Source of the DNA: Lunularia cruciata
Taxonomy: Eukaryota > Streptophyta > Marchantiopsida > Lunulariales > Lunulariaceae
Assembly (NCBI GenBank): GCA_948567375.1
Contig: OX419761.1
Coordinates: 34,262,243 to 34,326,242, forward strand
Length of the DNA: 64,000 nt
Direction of reading: 5' to 3'
Shown here piece after piece: positions 1 through 10,962 of the stretch. A program made the translations under genes and the position numbers. Position 1 is the first letter of the stretch. Each line of letters opens with the position of its first letter. Below the pieces are notes generated by a model. The model made no database searches, was not told the DNA's origin, and was given only the letters and a program-made list of their open reading frames with translations.

Positions 1-112
1 GTGGTGGCAAACCTGTTGCGGTCGTTGCTTTCTTATTATCGCTTGATTGAAGAGCTTTTCGTTGTAATATTAATTTCTATAAATTGTAATCTGCAACTTC
101 CTGTGATCACAG

Positions 113-3100
113 ATGCTTGTAGGACAGGCTGTGGGGAAGGTGAGGAATCATGCTGTGAAGTTTACCGATGCAAGGGTCCGTATGATGGGAGAGGTCTTCT
201 ACGGTGTGAGAGTAGTGAAATACTATGGCTGGACCACCGCTTTTCTCAAAAGAATATCAGATATCAGAGCGCTCGAGGTCCGATGGATTCGGCGAGCCTC
301 CTTCCTTCGAGCTTCCATATCCACTCTCAAGGTATCGGGTTAGAGGATCTCGAGATGCCGTTGACGGTCTTGCATTTTAGAAGTAGGTGAAGTAGACATC
401 GGATAAACATCTCCTTACAGATTTGTTTTCCTTCGGTAACCAGAAGTTCGATAAGTCAAATGAATGTCCTGTTCAACCACCAAAAAGTGGAAATGGGTGC
501 CGTTAACTGAATCGATTCCGCGCATGCTAGTGCTCAACTTCTGTCCTCTTTATCTACCAATGTACTCACTCGTTCTATACCTTTCCGTTCATCTCTTGAT
601 TTCTGTCTGGAGTGAAATTTAAGCGTCGATTTCGACTGTGGTGGGGCTGTTTCTGCCATATACAGGACTCTCTAGCAGCTCTGGCTGGACTTGCCACTTT
701 TGGGACGTACATTGCGCTCCACCAGGGGCAGTTCAGTGCTAGCAGTGCGTTTACAATCTTGGGTCTGTATGGTATTCTAGCCCGTGTCTACACGATAATG
801 CCGACAGGTACTTAAATTATCGATAACATCCATGAAACCCCGTAGCTTTCACGAGACTTTTGTCAAAGAACTCATTTTACGGCTCTCAAGCTCCTAGCCA
901 TCACGTAAGATCTCTCTGAAACTAATGTTTGGCCGTTGAGCCGATGGTTCTGGCTTCCGTTTGGCAGGCATACAGTATTTGATGGAATCATACATTGGAG
1001 TGCAAAGACTGGAAAGGCTGCTTAATTTGCCCAACGGCAAAGGACAAAGTTCAGATGAGGATGCGGCCCAGGTACCGACGAAGCTTGTTTGGATGTATCT
1101 CCGCTACATGCACCAGCCTTTACTCTGAAGTTGACTGTGTCTGGTCGGTCTTCGAGCATACCGTCAAACATAGAATGAGTTGGTTTTGGTGTATGTTTCT
1201 GGTGAAAGCGAATGATTTTGAATTTCACAGAGGCAAATGGGTCCATAAACAAAACGGATGTTATTTCAGTTGAGGAAGCTGTACCCAGAAGCAGCTCTGG
1301 CGGTCTCGGGAGGTATCTTTGATTGGGATCTCAAGGAAATGGATTCTGGAGTTCCAAAGAGGGCCAAAAGTTTCAAAGTGCCCTTCCGCAAGCAAATACA
1401 CACTGACCCCAACGGTAGCTCTGGGAAGGCCAGTAGCAACTCAATCGAGGAGCCAGAGAAGAGTGAGCCAAAAGCTTCCTTGGGAGATGTAAATCTTGTT
1501 GTTACCAAGGGAGAGCTCATTGCAGTGACTGGATCTGTGGGGAGTGGCAAGAGTTCTCTCCTTTATGCAATTCTGGGAGAAATGGAGGTAGGGGATGAGT
1601 TTGACACAAGCGATGCATGAGATGGAAGTCATGCATGTCGCGTCATCAATGATATTTTTGCCTCACTTTCGAAAAAAAATTGCATAACCAACCTCAGTCT
1701 ACATTTTCAAATTTAATAATTTCAACTTCTATTCTGCAGTGCTTGCAGGGATCTTTCTGGATAGAAAGAAAGGTGTCGTATGCTCCACAGCAACCTTGGA
1801 TACTGAACGACACCGTGAGGAATAATATCATCACCTCAAACTTTTATGACAAGGCTCGTTACAAGGAAGTTGTCTTCGCCTGCGCACTAGACCATGACTT
1901 CCGAGAGCTATCGGCGGGTGATCAGACTGAAATTGTAAGTGTGGATTGAAACGTTACAAGTTAAAGCTCAAACTATGTAAGAACTTCTATGAGTCCATGC
2001 ATGACTAATCTCAATATTGATTTCTTTCTACAGGGTGCAAAAGGAGTCAATATCAGTGGAGGCCAGAAAGCTCGAATGAGTCTTGCGCGCGCTTGCTACA
2101 GTCCGTCATCGGTGGTACTCCTGGATGATCCATTCGCGGCTGTGGATGTTCCCACAGCAAGGCATTTGATGGAACATGTTCTCAACGGTGTTCTTAAGGG
2201 CCGAACTGTGGTCCTGGTTACACATAGCAAGTTCTCGCTTGAGCTTGTGGATCGCGTTTTCATGATGGACAAGGGTGGACTACAAGAGGTTGGATCAAAA
2301 GAGGAGGTGATTGAGAAAGTTCACTTGCACGAAGATGTAAAGAACTCTGATGGTGAGCCTATTCGCCGACTGAGTATTGATTACTCCTCAGATGACACTA
2401 GCCACGACGAGGAATTGCTTAGTGTTTTTGGCTCAAGTCATGAAACGCTTCCAGACAGATTTCTGCAAGATACCAAGTCTGTGGTTGTGGAGAAGCCCAC
2501 GATACTAACTGTCAGTTTGATGACCCCGAGTGAAAAATCAATGAAAATCGCTTTCGGGAGAGATAAGTCGAGGGGGGGTTTATCAAGGACAAGCCACTCG
2601 AGAACAACAGTTGGTTCTGACAGTTCCGAAGAATCTAGTACTCCAGATACTGTCGGAACTCTAACTTTGAAAGAAGATAGAGTTCTGGGCAAAGTCACTT
2701 GGCAAAGCTATATTGATTACGCTAGAGGAGGTGGGTCTCTGTTGTTTGTGCTTGTGATGGTGATCTTGTGCTTCTCACAGGCAGTGCGTGTTTATTTGGA
2801 CTATTGGATCAGTGCCTGGGTCACTGATAAGTTCAATTTATCGACTGGCATTTACCTCATGAGTTATGGAGTTCTTGTTGCGGGAGCAAGTTTTGTTTAT
2901 CTGCTCCGTGCCGTTCTATTTAATGAAGCGGCAATCCGATCAGCCAAACATATGCACACGAGAATGGTCGAGAAAGTACTGCGATCACCTCAAGCGTTCT
3001 TCGACCAGGTGCGTGCTCGTCTTTCTTGATATTATTATCTTTGCTCCTTGATCCCCTGTACTGAAAGACGATCAGCATACGTATACATGCATAAGAAAAG

Positions 3101-5652
3101 CCTGCTTGATCACTCATTTGAATGTCTAGTCTATCACAGTAAGAGAGCTTGAACGCTTGAACTCTGTTCCAAAGCTTCAATCTAATGCTGTAAGTAGGTT
3201 TTGTGCAGAACCCCGTTGGTAGAATACTGAATAGGTTCACCAAAGACCAACAAATGGTCGACGAGGCACTCCCTTTAACCGCTCAGGTATGCATAGGCTC
3301 CTATTGAAGCATTTTACAATTCTTCGTACACTGTTGTGCTGCTTTGCCCTCTGGACAGGCCGTGTTGTTAGATTGGTTGTCGCGATGCTTAGATTTCAGA
3401 TGTTTCGCAGAGCTGGGATGGACCACTGAGATTCGAGTGCGTATTGATCATAACAAGTCAATGTCGAACCTATACAGGGAATGTTCGAAAACCTGATCGG
3501 CGTTCTTGGGGTGATGATCTTCATCGCCGTCGTAACTCCATGGTTTTTGCTCGTTTTGCCACCCTTTGTTGCTGCATTCTGGTACTGCCAACAGCGATAT
3601 GTGGCAGTTTCTCGTGAGCTTAAACGTTTGGAAGGACTATCACGATCACCTATTTATGCACACTTTGCACAGACGCTTCAGGTGAGACATTAGCACCTCC
3701 ACTGATTGTTTCTGCTGAATCTTAGCTTCTGCAGTCCAACCGTCTATGATGGCTTTTCAAGATCTTATTAACCTATGAAACGAGAGTTTTACATACTCTA
3801 ATAAATGCTCGATACAATGTACTTGTGCCTGGCTGGCAGGGTATAGCTTCAGTGCGAGCTTATGGAATGGAAGGTGCCATGCACGACCAGTTTCGGGACT
3901 TGGTGGATGCCAACAATCGAGCATTCATCCTCTTTGTGCACACCTCTAGGTGGCTCGGCATCCGTCTTGACCTCGCCGCTACTCTGTGTGCTGGAACCAC
4001 TGCGCTCCTTACAGTGGTCTTCAGAGATAAAATATCCCCCGGATTGATAGGTAATGGATACTTGCACAGTAAACCTATTTTAAAGCTTTATTCTTCTTAT
4101 AGAAGACTGCCTCTAACTCTGTAGCCTAAAGACAGTTATCTGTGATTCTGCGCAGGTGTTATGTTGATCCAAAGTATCCAGCTGTGCGGGCTGTTCCAGT
4201 ATGGTGTACGGTTGGTGGCCGACACAGAAAACCTCCTCACAAGTGTTGAAAGGATTCAAGCATATGGAAATCTTCGTTCAGAGGCTGATCCTAACTCTCC
4301 TCCGGGGCTCATCACAGAACTGTGGCCCGAGAAAGGGGAGGTTGAGTTTGTCAACTATACCATGGCTTATCGGACAGATCTTCCACCAGTATTGAACAAT
4401 CTCTCGTTTAAGGTACTGTGCTGGACCTTCTCATCTGACCAAGTGTTGAGAATAGCTACAACACTAACCTCTTCTCCAATTCTGCCGTAACAACGTCATG
4501 ACTGTGTTCCCTACAGGTGTTCCCTCAAGAGAAAGTGGGCATTTTAGGACGAACAGGGGCCGGAAAATCAAGCCTGGCAGCAGCTCTCTTTCGAATGGTA
4601 GAAAATGCTGCATGCACCGGAAGTATACTCGTAGATGCAGTGGACCTGAAAATGGTTGGCCTCGATGATCTGCGTCTGAGGCTTTCGATCATCCCTCAGG
4701 TAAGGGCAATGTCCCTCGCACCTAACGGAAGTATCTGAAATAACTACCATTTTGCCTGAATGATCACAAGCTTCGAAGTCCAATCCGTGTGACTTGAGGT
4801 GGAGTTACATATGTTGGAGTATTTCCTCGTGTCTTTGCTGCAGGACCCGGTGTTATTCAAAGGAACAGTAAGATTAAACCTCGATCCATTCGACACGCAT
4901 ACTGATGTTGAGTTACACGAAGCGCTTGCTAAAGTAGAGCTCACCAACAAAATCAGAAGTCTGAACGACGGCTTGGACAGTGTGGTCGCTGAGAATGGAG
5001 ACAACTTCAGCCTTGGTCAGAGACAGCTTCTTTGTCTCGCTAGATCTCTACTGAGAAGGTACAGTTACTCCACAATTGTGAATGTAAAAGATCCTGTAAG
5101 CAAGAAATATTTTGTGCGGTTGTATATCTCTTAAACGAACTGAACCTTACTCTGTTTGTGCTAACAGATCCAGGATCATCGTCATGGACGAAGCTACAGC
5201 AGCTGTCGATCAAGAAACGGACCAGCTCATTCAGAGAACGATGAGGAGTGTCTCCAGAGACTCCACGGTGTTGACAATTGCGCACAGAATCGAAACCATA
5301 ATCGACTGTGACCGCGTTCTGGTTCTGGCCAGAGGGGGCCGGGTGAGCGAGTTCGACTCTCCTGCAAACCTACTGAGACGTGCGGGTATGTAACCACCAA
5401 TGTTTCACTCTGACTCAGTAGAGCTTTGAGCGTAACGATGCTGCGTATGAATGCCACAATGTGAGGACTAACTTGAGGAATGTAGATGCAGAGGACGTAA
5501 ACTTCTCCGACCCAGCTACCCGTCGGGACCTAGGAAACCATGTATTCGCTAACATGGTGGCTCAAGCTGGGCCGACCGTGGCCCAGCGATTGAGAGAAGC
5601 TGCGGAAGTTGCTCATGAGAAGAGACAGAAGAAGGCTACAGCTGCTCTCTGA
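113..5652 (+). CDS. ABCC (MRP-type) ABC transporter, 3' part of gene, 14 exons visible
   Basis: This is a full-size ABC exporter of subfamily C, a family that pumps glutathione conjugates and organic anions across vacuolar or plasma membranes. The 5' end lies outside the window. Exons by splice sites and frame: 113-331, 666-807, 968-1071, 1270-1587, 1749-1934, 2034-3008, 3209-3286, 3478-3681, 3840-4050, 4156-4412, 4517-4699, 4844-5058, 5168-5385, 5486-5652, together about 1,158 residues. Order: end of membrane domain 1 ([20 protein letters not shown]), nucleotide-binding domain 1 with Walker [10 protein letters not shown], signature SGGQK, Walker B VVLLDDP and H-loop VTHS, a Ser/Thr-rich linker, membrane domain 2, then domain 2 with GRTGAGKSS, signature LGQRQ, Walker B IIVMDEAT and IAHR. 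All catalytic motifs are intact and all junctions are GT-AG and in phase, so the gene looks functional. Substrate cannot be told from sequence. Positions 1-112 read as the preceding intron. Confidence 0.93.
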
Positions 5653-6400
5653 TCACAATTCGGCTCTTAGATCAAATCATCGAATTGGCCACTGTACCAT
5701 ACATTATCGGGCTAGTGCAATCCAGCAGCTAGTGTTGGTAGTGTCGAGAATCGGCGGAATTTGACAAGTCTTCCACTGGAAAGATCGCTGTCGGATTGAG
5801 TGTAAAGTGCCAATCCACGCGCATAAGTAGAGGATTGGATTTCCGGATCGATTGTAAGTCCCGATCATCACTTATAGTGCAGGGCTGGATTCGCTGATCT
5901 GATCTACTTACCAAGTCTCACAATTTTGATAGAAGCGATGATTAGCATTACAAACGTTCATTGGCAAACATGCAGATAAAGGGTGACTCGGATTACAAGA
6001 GTCCAAGTATGTGTGTGCATTTTGACACTCCGATCAATAACATGTGGATTTGCGGTCTTCAATTCTGAGCAATGAACTCTTCTGGCTTGTCTCTCTTATA
6101 TTATTCGTCTGATGAGTGAGATTCGAAGGAAGATTCCTATGCTATTATACCATTGTTAGCATCCATAGCAAGAGATTCATTCTGAATTATTTATAATAGA
6201 AACTTTATTGTTAATATTCTAGGTATATAATGATTATATTAAAAAAGAGTATCTAAAAAATTTACCTAGTTAAGAAAAAAATTCAAGAAACCAAACCATT
6301 TATGTGTTGATTATGTTTAATTATTATCTATGCACAACTATTTTACTTCTTTATAGGTGTGACTTCTATATCCTATTTTGGATTCCAATAGCCATAACCG
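5653..6400. other. 3' flank of the ABC transporter, no gene seen
   Basis: This holds the presumed 3' UTR and intergenic sequence, becoming AT-rich after about 6,170. Short open frames here have no recognisable protein. I see no RNA gene. Confidence 0.5.
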
Positions 6401-6434
6401 ATATTCATTACACGATATCTTGTGTAATGAATAT
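6401..6434. repeat. Perfect 13-bp inverted repeat (hairpin)
   Basis: Arms ATATTCATTACAC (6401-6413) and GTGTAATGAATAT (6422-6434) are exact complements around an 8-base spacer. It stands alone in AT-rich sequence. It could be a remnant of a small inverted-repeat transposon or a chance palindrome. Confidence 0.6.
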
Positions 6435-6516
6435 TTGTCTACATATTTGCATAAGGCGTGTTCCGTTCCGTTTGACAACCCCTCTCCTTCCCGTCACCTC
6501 ACGCATACCCTCGACT

Positions 6517-6703
6517 AATGATATTTCTCGCCCATTTTGTTCTTTGATGATCTTTCTCACTCTCTTACTCTCACACTCTTCTAATAATGATATAGCTCGC
6601 CCTTCTTGTTCTTTGATGATGTTTCTCCCCTCTCCTACTCTCGCACTCTTCTAATGAAATTTCTCGCCTCTTCCTGTTCTTTGATGATCTATCTCCGCTC
6701 TGC
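6517..6703 (+). repeat. Pyrimidine-rich tandem repeat, about 2.7 units of 66-70 bp
   Basis: Three successive units begin near 6517, 6583 and 6653. Each starts with AATGATAT or a variant, then CTCGCC, then TTGTTCTTTGATGAT, then a CT-rich run ending CACTCTTCT. The third unit is incomplete. The open frame across it is a by-product of low complexity. Confidence 0.7.
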
Positions 6704-7219
6704 TTAGTAGTAGTTTTAACGAGCTTTTCACTTTCTGAGGGCATTATCGGGTAATTCTGCTATGTTTGGGTTGCTTCTCTTCGACATTTTCTTTCAGGCC
6801 TTGACGTCTTGATTCCTTTTCTTTCTCATGTTCACGATTCTGTATCCTTTCTTTGCTCGTGATATTCCGCAGTTCGGCTTATTCTTCTGTTTATTCCTAT
6901 TCCTGCACTTTCTGTGAGCCTTTTCTTCCAATTTCCACCAAATTACTATCGGCTGCTGTATAGAAACCACTACATGACCTTGTTGGTTCCGGCCTAAGTT
7001 CCCGCGGTTTCCTTTCTTTACTTCGCACAGCTTTGAGCAGCCGCACTTTTGAAAACAACCGAATTTACTTTGATTCTCATGAGCTTGAAGAACAACTCGG
7101 TGCGAGGGGTCTGGTATTCGCCCCGCTACTTCGGCACTGCATGCGATAGACACTTGATGAAGACGTTTGTGCTTTAGTGGAGGCTTTGCTACAACAGGTA
7201 TTTCTACTTCCTGATGTCT
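6704..7219. other. No gene seen
   Basis: The open frames here (such as the minus-strand one at 6794-7153) have no family features. The right part, from about 7,100, may be more decayed sequence of the non-LTR relic that becomes recognisable at 7,220. Confidence 0.4.
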
Positions 7220-8353
7220 TGAAGCAGCACTCCATATGATTCGATGTCCTTTCGGAGGATAGAGAATAATTACCCATGATGTTATTTAGGGATATAGTGT
7301 TTACTATGGCCCCGATCAAGTAAATATTTGGCTAAGATCGAGCGTTTGTATACTTTACATGTGCCAGGAAAAATTTATACTTGATTCGAGATGATCAGGT
7401 GACAATAGTAGGTGATAATAGTAGATGTCATGGTTATAGACCTTAAGTGAGATATAGTTTCCGAGAGAGTGACTACCCATCCCCCTGGATGGGTTGTGAG
7501 TGCAGCAGCCAGTCTCCAAGTATAGGGGCATGCTACGAGGCACCTCTTTGTTCTCCTAGCCTTGGAGTTATATGGAGTGATGGACGCGGCATTTGACACA
7601 TTTGTCAAGGAGTGTGTGAGAGTTTATCATATTAGTTGCTTAGGAGTACCACTCTCACTCTCATACTTTATGACATATTTTAGACACCATATGTCCATTG
7701 CTCTATAGAGTACAATGGCGGATGCAATCCATTGGAGAACAATCACACTAGATGATACTTCTTTAGAGTGAGCGTTTGTATGCTTTACAGATGACACGTG
7801 CCAGGGTAAATTTATACTTGATTTGAGATGATCAGGTGACAATAATGGATGTCGTGGTTACAGACCCTGCGTGAGATATAGTTTTGGAGAGAGTGACTAC
7901 TCATCCCCCTGGATGGGCTACAAGTGCAACCGCCGGTCTCCAAGTATAGGGGCATGCTGCGAGGTCACCTCTTTGTTCCTCTAGCTTTGGAGTTATATGG
8001 AGTGATGGACACGGCATTCGACGCATTGTCAAGGAGTGTGTGAGAGTTTATCATATTAGGTGCTTAGGGGTACCACTCTCACTCTCATACTTTATAACAT
8101 ATTTAGACACCATATGTCCATTGCTCTATAGAGTGCAATGACAAATACAATCCATAAGAGAACACTCACACTAGATGATACTTCTTTTGATGCTCCTGTT
8201 GTTTATAGACCACCCAACTTGCATAGTTCAAATATCTTAGATGCAATAGAGCAGATTCTATTGTGGCTTAGCCCCATTTTACCTTTTTTTCATCTCTCCT
8301 TTGTAGGGCTTGATGGAATCTTCCCATCCTTCATTTGTTTTACGCGGTCGCCC
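7220..8353 (+). mobile_element. Relic of non-LTR retroelement 3' end (family C), with internal tandem duplication
   Basis: Decayed DNA equivalent to the C-terminal part of the element at 58,088-60,170. At 7,230-7,310 the frame still reads MIRCPFGG then THDVI, matching the zinc-motif and endonuclease region. The downstream part (DLYLVRDD, DVVVTDP, LALELYG equivalents) occurs twice, with start points near 7,341 and 7,771. The second copy runs through the 3' UTR into the terminal two-hairpin module at 8,262-8,353. Many stops and indels; no coding capacity. It is cut off at its 5' side, as is usual for non-LTR insertions. Confidence 0.8.
8262..8353 (+). repeat. Two-hairpin terminal module of family C
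   Basis: The module starts with a TGGCTTAGCCCCA-like hairpin, has the spacer containing TCTCTCC and GGCTTGATGG, then CCCATCCTTC, and ends GCGGTCGCC followed by a T/C-rich stretch. In this copy the second stem has one mismatch (GATGGA against CCCATC). Confidence 0.85.
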
Positions 8354-8864
8354 TTGTATTCCTTAAGTGTTTCGCGTTTCAGGGTTCATGCGTACAAAGC
8401 AGTCGCATGCCCGGCGTCTCCCATTCACTCCACTCCACCCCACCCATCCACAATTGATGCTTTGTATAGTACTCTTAGCTCGATGATTTGTCTGTTTTAT
8501 TGTTCCTACCCGACTTTCTATTTCTTATGCTTAATCGCTCGCGTCCTGCAGAGGACTAGTTATTACATGATGAATATTTGTTTTCATGTATATTAGTTCT
8601 CTGCAGATGATGCTCTTGAGATTTTTCAATTATATCTTTACCCATGAGATGTTTCAATTGTTTTTACTATCTTACGGTTAGATTCACTTAATCTCCATTT
8701 CCTGAGTTGCTATTCATTTCGATTTGCTCATATCAATGCTTATCTTTCAACTACACCTCATATGCATTTAATGGGTTCTGGATCTTGACACCGTTCGAAG
8801 AACGGTTCAAAGAACAGCTTCTTCTTTCGTTTCTCATGTGTCCTATTTGGACATAAAAATCCCT

Positions 8865-8975
8865 AATATAACTTAAGATTAAGATTGATAAGATTAAGTT
8901 TCAAGATTGATGGATAAAATTAAGTTTATAAGATTGGAATATATCGATATTGATAAGATTAAGTTTCAAGATCAA
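8865..8975 (+). repeat. Short AT-rich direct repeats
   Basis: The phrase GATAAGATTAAGTTT, or a close variant, occurs about three times in 110 bp, most clearly followed by CAAGAT. It borders the inverted-repeat element to its right. Confidence 0.6.
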
Positions 8976-8980
8976 TAAAC

Positions 8981-9631
8981 AAAGGGGCCGCTAGGGAAAC
9001 AATAAGGGTTGTTTCCTTATTTACTAATTTGACACCCTACTAGAGCGGATGAATGTGATTGGACTCTAAAATTTCTGTTGTGCACTTTCGTGTCTGCCTT
9101 CACTTTTCCGACACCATTTCAGAAATTGCATTTTCGGTTCCTATCCCCTCAATATTCCATTTTCTTTCACAGTCCTATAAAAAATGAGCAGTATATGCAC
9201 CAGGAAATCGCTGGTGCGCGGTACATGGTCCCGTCAATATTCCTTTTTTCTCTCACAAGTCCCTTAAAAATGACTGGTGCACCGTATATGCACCAGGAAA
9301 TGACTGGTGCGTAGTATATAGTCCCTTGTGTGCAGGTTGGTCATGAAAGTCCTTGCTCTTACAAAATTGGAAAATACAATTCCAGCACAAAAAGTGAAGG
9401 CAGACACTAAAATGCAAAATCGTAATTTTCGAACAAAAAACGCTATAGCGTGAGAAAGCAAGAAGGACGAGAAGACCATCAAGCCTTACAACACACAAAC
9501 AAAAAAAAAACAAAAAGAGGACTTAGCCTCAATATTAGAGTCCAATCACATTCGTCCACTGTTAGCAAGGTTCGTCCACAGTGGCAGGGTGTCAAATTAG
9601 TAAATAAAGGTGTCTCCCTAGTTGCCCTTTT
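8981..9631. mobile_element. Inverted-repeat (MITE-like) element, about 650 bp
   Basis: The left arm (8981 to about 9125) and the right arm (about 9395-9631) are imperfect inverted repeats. Matching blocks in the two orientations include CTAGGGAAACA / CTAGGGAGACA, TTTACTAATTTGACACCCT, GAATGTGATTGGACTCTAA and GTCTGCCTTCACTTTT. There is no transposase frame, so it would be non-autonomous. The middle has a cluster of GCACCAG / CTGGTGC palindromes. The exact ends and target duplication are unclear, so I do not assign a superfamily. Confidence 0.7.
9197..9310. repeat. Alternating GCACCAG / CTGGTGC palindrome cluster
   Basis: GCACCAG occurs at 9197 and 9290; CTGGTGC at 9211, 9274 and 9304. Neighbours pair as stems with 7-base loops (GAAATCG, GAAATGA) or as a longer palindrome around 9274-9296. 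It sits at the centre of the inverted-repeat element. Confidence 0.75.
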
Positions 9632-10962
9632 AACAAAATGTAACATGTCCCAATTGTTTATCAAAATTTATACAAAGGGAGTTTGTGAAGCGGTAATTTT
9701 TATTCTTTCATATAAAAATAAATAGAGTATACTACTAGCTCTAGGAATAAAATAAGGAATCTTCAGAGATTTATCCAAATGCTACACATGATAAATTCAT
9801 TATATAATTATGTAGTAAAGAAATCACAAGCTTTTACGTACATACATGCATAATAATTCGTGCTAAATATGTTAAGTCTAAAATGATTTCTTGGAATAGA
9901 CTAGTTCCAGTTCTAAGTAAAATATTTAAAGTTCAATTACTTTTAGATTGAAACAAGAAGAACAAATATTATAGAGAGATATATTTTTAATAGAAACAAA
10001 GAATTTCCTGACACTATCATTAAGACTATTTGTAGAAGATAATGTCTTGTAGAAGAAAAATTTTACATTAGAAATTTATTTTTACATCATACATCACAAC
10101 ATTAGAATACTCAAACCTTACGAACAAATCTAAATATTTTTCTAACATGATTACATATGGCAATATAGAGGAATTAAATTTACCTGATCTAACCGGGTAT
10201 GAATACCTCGCTACTAATTTAAGATAGTGAGCTATGATGATTTAAATATCAAACGGTCCATGGCGTTGTTGACTTCACTGTTTTAGCCCAGTTTCTGGAT
10301 GTTTGAGGATATAACCATTATAAATCTAAGAAAAGTAAAGTATGTTAACAATAAAACAAAATAATAATAATAATTTATTGTTCTTGGGATTATTCTTCCT
10401 TTACAATTACGGACCAAACCAGCTTTTAATTTAGCATTTCAATTAAAGTCTCTCTTGTAATGTGGTATAGGCTTTTATAAGAAGTATACAATTTTTTACT
10501 ATTTAGTGTGATTTATATATCATTTTTACTCTATGATTTTACTCCTTTTTACTCATGATATGATTTTACTCTAATTACATGACAAGAGAGGAGGATAGAT
10601 TCAACAACTCCTTTCATCAGATTTTCGTCAAAGAAATTTACGTCTGATCATAAATACTAAGAGATGGGAGCAAATAATATATAATGGCAATGCTATTTTC
10701 TAATGGAAGCCTAGCCAATTAACTATGTAAGTGTGAGCACGTCCATCCTCTCTAGAGACGACAAATCTCTTCCAGTATAGTCAATCCGCGCCTAACCATG
10801 GACATTTGATGGTAACCCTAGTTAATTCTCCAGGTCAGTGTCCAAAGCTGTCCCTTTCGTTTCCAATTCAAAACCTTTGGCAGACAAAACCCATTGCGCT
10901 TCTTCGATCAGATCGATCGTCTCCACCAGTGGGAAATTCCTTCGTGGTAGCATTTCAAGACC
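9632..10962. other. AT-rich intergenic region upstream of the rhomboid gene
   Basis: No gene, RNA or clear repeat is visible. The last 200 bases become more GC-rich and probably hold the promoter and 5' UTR of the rhomboid gene. A frame at 10,806-11,126 overlaps exon 1 but is not the one that splices correctly. Confidence 0.5.

Noticed and set aside
2438..2698. Antisense open frame in the ABC transporter, with others on the same strand
   Set aside because: They lie opposite well-supported exons and have no motifs of their own.
6304..6654. 116-codon frame
   Set aside because: Half of it is the CT-rich tandem repeat; open only because that repeat lacks stops.
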